Assembly (NCBI GenBank): GCA_036927565.1
Contig: JAYESD010000008.1
Coordinates: 109,600,279-109,664,278 of the forward strand
Source: Tuctoria greenei
Lineage: Eukaryota > Streptophyta > Magnoliopsida > Poales > Poaceae
DNA: 64,000 bases
Reading direction: 5' to 3'
The notes beneath the pieces are model-generated. The model saw only the letters and a program-made list of their open reading frames with translations, did not search any database and was not told where the DNA came from. Made by a program: the position numbers and the translations under genes. Position 1 is the stretch's first letter, and every line of letters begins with the position of its first letter. This document shows, in pieces, positions 57,837 to 64,000 of this stretch.

Positions 57837-58685
57837 TGTAGGATCGAAGATCACGTGAAAAGCTACCTTAGGGGGGTGAATGGTAGATTTAAAAATCCTA
57901 CGCAGTGGAAACAATTAAACCCCAACCCCTTCAGTAGAAAAATGATCTGTTAAAGAAATCATGTGTGAGACTAATCTATACGTGTTTCACCATGACAAAA
58001 ATGATAGATATCAGTGAGAATCAAGTCAAGAAGACAACACAACAAGAATCACTCAAATCCGTCGAGAAAAACTCATTTTATGATCGAAAGATCAAACAAA
58101 GGTCAATCTGACATATTCGAGAAAAACAATTTTTGGAACGCTGCAAAGAAACTTGTGTAGATCAAAAACCACAAATCCAATGACCGTGAAATTTTGACAG
58201 ATTATAGACAATCAAGTTTGACAACCCAGAAAGAATCACGTCAATTGGATCTGTAAAACTCGAGTTATGATAAAACCACCGACAAAAGATAGTCCTGTCC
58301 AGAAGCTTGACGAGTAAAACTTGTCTGGAACAAGTCGGATGAACAAGGCACAAAAGTTCCTTCAAACTACGAATTTTATTCAATAGAGCATAAGAGGAAC
58401 AGCTCCAAAGTCGTACACCATGAGCTCTGAGCTCCCTTGCTTATATAACCAGCTCGAAAGCCAACTCAACTCAAATCATGGACCTAATCCTACTCTGTTC
58501 ACGAATCGTAACTTTCCATAACTGCTTAGGATTCTTCTATACGCAGATAGAAGCAATCTTAAGACTTCCAAACACCTTAGGAACATATCCCACATTCCTA
58601 AACAACTCAAATTCGTGACCCACACGAAATCCTATCATAACCAACTCAAATCTTTCCATATTTGAGTCAAACCCGACTCAGCCGC
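57837..58685 (-). repeat. Copia-2 right LTR (5' LTR), truncated
   Basis: It starts TGTAGGATCGAAGATCAC and follows the left LTR to ...GACTCAGCCGCA, then stops at 58685. The missing part is the U3 end of this 5' LTR, about 770 bp, including the 32-bp repeat block. The TATA-like passage 'cttatataacc' near 58440 is kept. Confidence 0.9.
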
Positions 58686-60354
58686 AATGATCAAGGGGGA
58701 GCTTCCATACAAGATCAACCTCAAGAAAGTGAAGATGATCAACAAGTCAGTGAGGGAAACCATTTAGTGGGAGAAGAATATGATCATGAAGATTCAAGAC
58801 AGCAAGTACCACACCCAAGACTACACCAATGCGTCCAACGGGATCACCCAATCGACAATATCATCAGTGGCATTTAAAAGGGAGTAACTACTAGATCTCG
58901 CATAACTAATTTTTGTGAGCATTACTCGTTTGTGTCCTTTTTTGAACCACGCAGGGTTGAGCATGCATTGAAGGATCCGGATTGGGTAGTGGCCATGCAA
59001 GAAGAACTCAACAATTTCAAAAGAAACAAGGTGTGGGAACTAGTCAAAAGACCCAAATCCAATGTCGTCGGCACCAAATGGGTCTTCCACAACAAACAAA
59101 ACGAACACGGGGTGGTGACAAGGAACAAGGCACGACTTGTGGCTAAAGGGTATTCGCAAGTCGAAGGTTTGGATTTTGATGAAACCTTTGCTCCCGTAGC
59201 TAGACTTGAGTCCATTAGAATATTACTTGCCTATGCTACTCACCATGATTTCAAGCTCTATCAAATGGATGTGAAATGCGCCTTCCTCAACAAACCAATC
59301 AAGGAGGAGGTGTATGTGGAGCAACCCCCCGGGTTTGAAGATGAAGAGTTCCCCGACTTCGTATTAAAATTGCATAAGGCTCTCTATGGCCTCAAACAAG
59401 CTCCTAGAGCTTGGTATGAGTGTCTTAGAGATTTCTTAATTAAAAATGGCTTTAAAATCGGTAAAGTAGATTATACATTGTTTACAAAGAACTTTGACAA
59501 TGATCTCTTTGTTTGTCAAATATATGTTGATGATATAATCTTTGGTTCAACTAACAAATCTTTTTGTGAGGAATTTAGTAAATTATGACAGATAGGTTTG
59601 AGATGTCTATGATGGCAGAGCTAAAGTACTTCTTGGGATTCCATGTGAGGCAACAAAAGGAACGGACGTTAATAAGCCAAACTAAGTACACTCAAGACAT
59701 ACTCAAGAAGTTTGGAATGGACAAGGTGAAGCCCATGAAGACTCCAATGGCAAACATTATGTGCATCTAGGCCAGACATTATGTTAAGTGTATGTTTGTG
59801 TGCAAAATTTCATGCCAATCCTAAGGAGTGTCACTTGACAGCCGTAAAAATGATCTTGAGATATTTAGTTCATAAACCCAACCTTGGTCTTTGGTATCCA
59901 AAAGGATCCAAATTCAATCTCATTGGTTACTCCGATGCAGATTATGCCGGATGCAAAGTAGATAGAAAAAGTACCTCCAGTACATGCCAATTCCTAGGTA
60001 GATCCCTAGTTTCCTGGTCCTCCAAGAAACAAAACTCCATTGCCTTATCCACAGCCGAAGCATAGTATGTTGCAGCCAAGAGTTGTTGTGCACAACTCCT
60101 TTGGATGCGACAAACTCTAAGGGATTACGGTTACAACATGAACCGTATTCCACTCCAGTTGAGCACTCTAGAACAAACACATAGACATCCGACATGACTT
60201 CTTGAGAGACCACTCCATGAAAGGAGATATAGCCATTTCCCATGTCAACAGCGAAAAGCAATTAGCCGACATATTCACCAAGCCACTTGATGAAAAACGC
60301 TTTTGCGAGCTTTGAAATGAACTAAACATCCTTGATGCTCGGAATGTGGCTTGA
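58686..60354 (+). pseudogene. SIRE-B pol, second block: reverse transcriptase and RNase H
   Basis: It resumes in the linker before reverse transcriptase (DQGGA, HPRLHQ). Reverse transcriptase has NVVGTKWVFHNKQNEHGVV, FDETFAPVARLESIRILLAY, LYGLKQAPRAWYE and an intact YVDD box at 59523-59534. A frameshift at about 59585 separates MSMMAELKYFLGFHV. About 100 bp are missing near 59755 (between KTPM and SRPDIML). RNase H has SWSSKKQNSIALSTAEA, then a TAG, and lacks the LCDNESAI-type active-site segment near 60148. The native stop is TGA at 60352-60354. About 200 residues of integrase end and linker are absent between this block and the first. Confidence 0.9.
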
Positions 60355-61311
60355 AAATTTGCATACATGTATGAATTCTTAAAAATATGTTGATTGGATT
60401 GTGAAAATCATCTCTCTCAATTTTCTCTGAAAAACTATGTCAATTACTAGATTTTGGTGAATAATGATCATTGCTTGATTGTTGTATGCTTACTGATCAT
60501 ATTCATCAAGATTATTTTATTTGATTTGCCTCCCTATTTTCTAAATATTTACCTTTGAATATATACGAATAGACTAAGAAGTTCTTCCTTGGTGACCACG
60601 GACTAGTCTGTGGTTACCCAGACTAGTCCACCCATGCAGACTAGTCCGCAGAGCGCCGGTTAGGTCGGACTAGTCCGACAGACTACGGATTAGTCTGATA
60701 TAGCCTCTGGAAAAGTTCGGACTAGTCCGATCATTTTCGGACTTGTCGATTTTTCGTGTCAATAACCCTAGCCACCGCCAAACCCTAATTTCCTCACCCC
60801 GACACTTGCCTCAAGCTTTCTCTCTCCACGCTCGAGCTCCCCAAGGCGATTTGGTGACTCCTCCATCAAAAAGCTCCAAGTTTGGGTGGAAATCAAGCTC
60901 CTTCGCTTAGGGATTGAAGTCCATGGACTTGTCCGCCCTTCAACACCCTCCTCTCCGAGATTCAAGCAATATTTGGGTAATTTTCCACCAAACCCTATAA
61001 ATCTCCATTTTCTTCATTGTTGATCGAATAGCCTAGCTTCTTTCACCTAATGCAAGTGTCCTTGATGTATTACATTGCTGTTAGGATAGTTTTGCATTGA
61101 GAAACTCCATTTGTCTCATAGTTAGGGTTTTTGAGGATGAATATCGGACTAGTCCGGTCCATACACGGACAAGTCCGGCCCCCCGGACTAGTTCGTGTCT
61201 GTACACGGACTTGTCCAATTTTTCTGAACTCAATCCCTAACTTCTTAATCCCTCAATGCAATTCCTTGTCATCTATTATCATCAATACCTTGTACAATCC
61301 ATTCTTAGGGC
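60355..61311 (+). other. SIRE-B spacer between pol and the extra frame, with palindrome clusters
   Basis: No supported frame. Two clusters of the GGACTAGTCC palindrome are present, at 60595-60755 (about eight copies) and 61140-61220 (about four). Between them is a pyrimidine-rich, 5'-leader-like stretch (CCAAACCCTAATTTCCTCAC, CTTTCTCTCTCCACG). The arrangement resembles a promoter and leader for the frame that follows. Confidence 0.6.
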
Positions 61312-62079
61312 ATGTCAAACTCTGATGATGAAGTTTCCGACTTCGAAGCCGAGATGGACCAAGAAGCCCTACTTCGGTCCTCGACGGCCAAAACAAGAAG
61401 CGCCCTTCCGAGCCAGCCCCCTCTCCTCCTCAGTCTTAGCAAAGGGTGGCTCGATGCAAGGTGCCTGCTTCCAGGGCTTCTACTTGTGGTGGCCCTTGCT
61501 TGGCAAGTGCTCGCCAAGCAAAAGGGAAAGGCAAAGGGATTGCAACGGGCCCGATTGGCCCTCTAAAGATGTCAGCTCCAAAGCAAGGGGCTCGGGATCC
61601 CACAGAGGAAAGGTTCAACAGGAAGGGCAGCGACTCAGCTGCAAAGCTCAGGAATGTGGATAGCTACAGCCAATCCAGGTAGGCTGCAGATGGAAGATTC
61701 TGGAGCAACTTCCATGTAGACTTCTACAAGTCTGTCTACCTCCAGGTGAAGACCCCAGTGGTGTGCAGTCAGTGGATAGATTGGGCACATCTTGAGAGGA
61801 AGAGATGCTCTGCATTTGATGAGGTGGTTGAGGCAGGTGAGAGACATGGCTTGAAGGACCTCTTCGCCTTCAAGTACAACTGGAATGACAAAGTGATAAC
61901 TCAGTTATATGCTACTTGTCACTTTCCTAGTGACGAGGAGGAGCGGGTGACTTGGATGACTCACGGGTCCAAGTACACCATTACCTACGATGAGTGGCTC
62001 CGTTCCTCCTCCTCCTCTTCCTCCTCATCAGGCCGAAGATGAAGATGAAGACGACGAGAGGACCGACAGCGAGGCTTGA
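61312..62079 (+). pseudogene. SIRE extra (post-pol) reading frame, broken
   Basis: It starts at 61312 with MSNSDDEVSDFEAEMDQEAL, an acidic N-terminus, then shifts frame. A conserved-looking core follows: RFWSNFHVDFYKSVYLQVK, WIDWAHLERKRCSAFDEV and KYNWNDKVITQLYATCHF (61700-61930), ending at KYTITYDEWL. It then jumps to an acidic tail (AEDEDEDDERTDSEA, TGA at 62077-62079), so most of the C-terminal half is deleted. Grass SIRE elements carry such a frame between pol and the 3' LTR. It is sometimes called envelope-like, and its function is unknown. Confidence 0.7.
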
Positions 62080-62121
62080 AGACTTTAGGTCCCTCCTCTC
62101 CTTCTTTTTGGTGTCTTGATG

Positions 62122-62146
62122 CCAAAGGGGGAGAGATTGAGGGGGA
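62122..62146 (+). other. Purine-rich tract after the extra frame
   Basis: CAAAGGGGGAGAGATTGAGG and following GGGAG resembles the polypurine tract at 62532 but lies about 400 bp upstream of the 3' LTR. It may be an extra initiation site for plus-strand synthesis. Confidence 0.45.
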
Positions 62147-62531
62147 GTCTTAGGTCTTAGGTCTTAGCTGTAAGATGCGAGGAGAGCTTCCTTGTATGCT
62201 TTTTGTCTATTTTGTGGGTTGTAAAACTTTTAATATGCTCTTATGATACTTATGGTCCTGTGATGCAATGTTTTGAACTACTTATGAAGTAGTTGATGAA
62301 ATATGTGATTCTGCTCCTAGAATGACATATATGCTTGTTGTTGGTGTGTTAATGTCAATTATGTCATTCCCATCGTTTCAATGAACTTAGTATGCATCCC
62401 ACCATAAAGAATGCACATATGGATCATTTTTTCATTGCTTAATGTATTTTAAACTCATATGTGCATACTTTAAGAAAATCTCAACTTTTTGTCATATTTT
62501 GTGAAATCTCAATTGGTTGTCATCAATCACC

Positions 62532-62543
62532 AAAAGGGAGAGA
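62532..62543 (+). other. Polypurine tract, SIRE-B
   Basis: AAAAGGGAGAGA lies immediately before the 3' LTR and would prime plus-strand DNA synthesis. Confidence 0.8.
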
Positions 62544-62544
62544 T

Positions 62545-63040
62545 TTAAAGTGCATCTAGGAATCCCTTGTGGGTTTTGGATGATTTATGACAAGCAAATG
62601 AGATCCTAAACACTTTGTTGACATGGGCACAGGTTCTAATGGGAAAATAAGCAAGGTACCAAAAAGAAGGGAGAATGAGGAGCAATGTGGAAAAGAGCTC
62701 AAGGAACAAGTGTAATAGATCATTGTGTATGGAGTGTGTTAAGGAAACACACCCCAAGAGCTCAAGCACAAATAATCACACACATTGCACAAGTTTATAC
62801 AGGATCGGACTAGTCCCATTGACACTGGACTAGTCTGATATCTTTCTGCACAAGATCGGACAAGTCCGATATCACCACAGAATAGTCCGATATCTCTCTG
62901 ACTGGAATCGGACTAGTCCTCCCCAGTGCGGACTAGTCCTCAAAACACTTCACAAGTTGCACAAAATCGGACATGTCCGATCACACAAAGGACTAGTTCG
63001 ATATCATTCTGATGAAAATCGGACAAGTCCGATATTGGCA
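62545..63040 (+). repeat. SIRE-B 3' LTR, cut by SIRE-C
   Basis: It begins TTAAAGTGCATCTAGG and follows the 5' LTR (44648 on) closely, including the first palindromes at 62803-63030. It stops in the text GATATTGGCA, which continues in the 5' LTR at 45145. Confidence 0.92.
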
Positions 63041-64000
63041 TGTGAAAGCATCTAGGTTTCGGTGATTAATGACAACCGTTGGATATCACTAATAAGTTTG
63101 TGGATGCAAGGTCTCTCATATAACTCACCACACTTAATGGACTCTATATTTATATCATCTACTGCTCATTGGATACAATTGGAGACCCCTCAACAAACTA
63201 TTTTACGAGGTCAATCGATTTCCATGAAGACTGAAAGAAAAAACATATATGTGAAAATTATTCCATCAAAATTGACAGCACACGAGACTTAGTCATCATC
63301 AGAAGAACATTTCAAACCAATGTCCAAGAGGTCACTCGGACAAATTCCAAAAGAATCACTTAGAACAACTCAAATCAGACAAAATCAACTCACCGGATCA
63401 TCCGATGTATCCAGGAAAAACTACATCGGTCGAGTTGTCTCTGCAGAAGAAAAAGACCCCAGTCTTGGGTATACATCAGATCATCCGATGTTGAATCATG
63501 TGTTACATTGGTCGATCATTCCAGTAAGCAATTTCCCTGGACCAAGTAACACCAGACTATCCAATGTACAAATATGTCACATCGGTCGATCATTCCAGTA
63601 AGTATTATTTCTAGACCATCCTGGACCAAGTGTCACCGGATTATCCGATGTGCAAGTGTATACAACATCGACACAGTTACCTCAAATAATTTGTATTCGA
63701 CCTATGACAGCTGAAGGGAGAACATCGGATCATCTGGTGTTTGCAGAACAGTGATATCAGCCTACTTTTCCAACGGCTATCTCGTGGAAGCTGGCTATTT
63801 GTACCCCTTCAGCAAGTCACTCAGACAAGTCTTGATGCCCTGAGCTACTCTACACATTATCAAGAATTCAAGATGTTGAACAACCACTTCCACATCATTT
63901 ACACCACTTGTACACCAAGAGATAGGCTAGAACTTACTAGAGATGATGCTTGTGTGCTTCCATTCTTGGTGATTGGAGTCTCTAGTCTAGTGAGAGTTGT
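63041..64000 (+). mobile_element. SIRE-C: related LTR with a different palindrome, cut by the window edge
   Basis: It begins TGTGAAAGCATCTAGG, homologous to the SIRE LTR start, and lies in the SIRE-B 3' LTR (left flank TGGCA). After about 300 bp it holds copies of CGGATCATCCG and relatives (63394-63404, 63478-63488, near 63646 and 63725), with ACATCGGTCGATCATT between. No CGGACTAGTCCG is present. The rest of the element is outside the window. Confidence 0.8.

Larger units (their letters stand above)
49670..58685 (-). mobile_element. Copia-2: Ty1-copia retrotransposon, 5' LTR truncated
   Basis: Left LTR 49670-51287, purine tract, gag-pol on the minus strand, primer site, and a partial right LTR (57837-58685) that stops about halfway. 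It is inserted in SIRE-B integrase (left flank TAAAG). The right junction has no matching flank because the end of the LTR is gone together with adjacent SIRE-B sequence. It is the same family as Copia-1 and is better preserved. Confidence 0.92.
44648..63040 (+). mobile_element. SIRE-B: SIRE-type Ty1-copia element, interrupted by Copia-2 and SIRE-C
   Basis: In order it has a 5' LTR (44648-46205), primer site, gag, protease, integrase (cut by Copia-2 at 49670), reverse transcriptase and RNase H (58686-60354), a long spacer, an extra frame (61312-62079), a purine tract and the start of the 3' LTR (62545-63040). The 3' LTR is cut by SIRE-C at 63041. The presence of a frame after pol is typical of the SIRE lineage. 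It is inserted in SIRE-A after gag (left flank ACTCC). Confidence 0.92.

Overview
The window is repeat-dense plant nuclear DNA, most likely from a grass (Poaceae). It carries SIRE-type Ty1-copia retrotransposons with long LTRs full of short palindromes, an Athila-type Ty3-gypsy fragment, CACTA (En/Spm) DNA transposons with TNP2 transposases, and small inverted-repeat elements. I found no host gene that looks functional. The only host-like coding sequence is a broken F-box-type gene that lies inside a CACTA element. No tRNA, rRNA or CRISPR array was seen.

The layout is a stack of insertions within insertions, and most boundaries can be read to the base. An Athila-type gag-protease relic (314-2177) is cut on the left by a reversed SIRE LTR (1-313). 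On the right it is cut by an LTR (2178-3139) of a non-coding LTR family, called here LARD. SIRE-A (LTR 3140-4621, then gag) sits in that LTR. SIRE-A gag is split by a full LARD element, LARD-B (5552-43227, flanks TGGAG/TCGAG), and resumes at 43228. The left LTR of LARD-B holds Copia-1 (6638-15947, target duplication GACTT). The LARD-B interior holds CACTA-2 (20234-40534, duplication ATG), and CACTA-2 holds CACTA-1 (23776-32733, duplication TAG). CACTA-2 also contains the F-box pseudogene (32986-33762), small palindromic elements and a duplicated flank.

To the right, SIRE-B (from 44648) is inserted in SIRE-A just after gag. Its integrase is interrupted by Copia-2 (49670-58685, same family as Copia-1). 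Its reverse transcriptase resumes at 58686, followed by a spacer, an extra post-pol reading frame (61312-62079) and a 3' LTR. That LTR is cut at 63041 by SIRE-C, a SIRE-like LTR that runs off the window.

All pol regions are damaged, with frameshifts, stop codons, deletions and a YVDD-to-YVDA change. The best preserved frames are the 764-residue gag of Copia-2 and the multi-exon second gene of CACTA-1. The most unusual signal is a family of 10-12 bp palindromes built on GGACTAGTCC. They cluster at fixed places in the SIRE LTRs, upstream of the extra frame, and once inside gag. The related SIRE-C LTR has a different palindrome (CGGATCATCCG) at the matching place.
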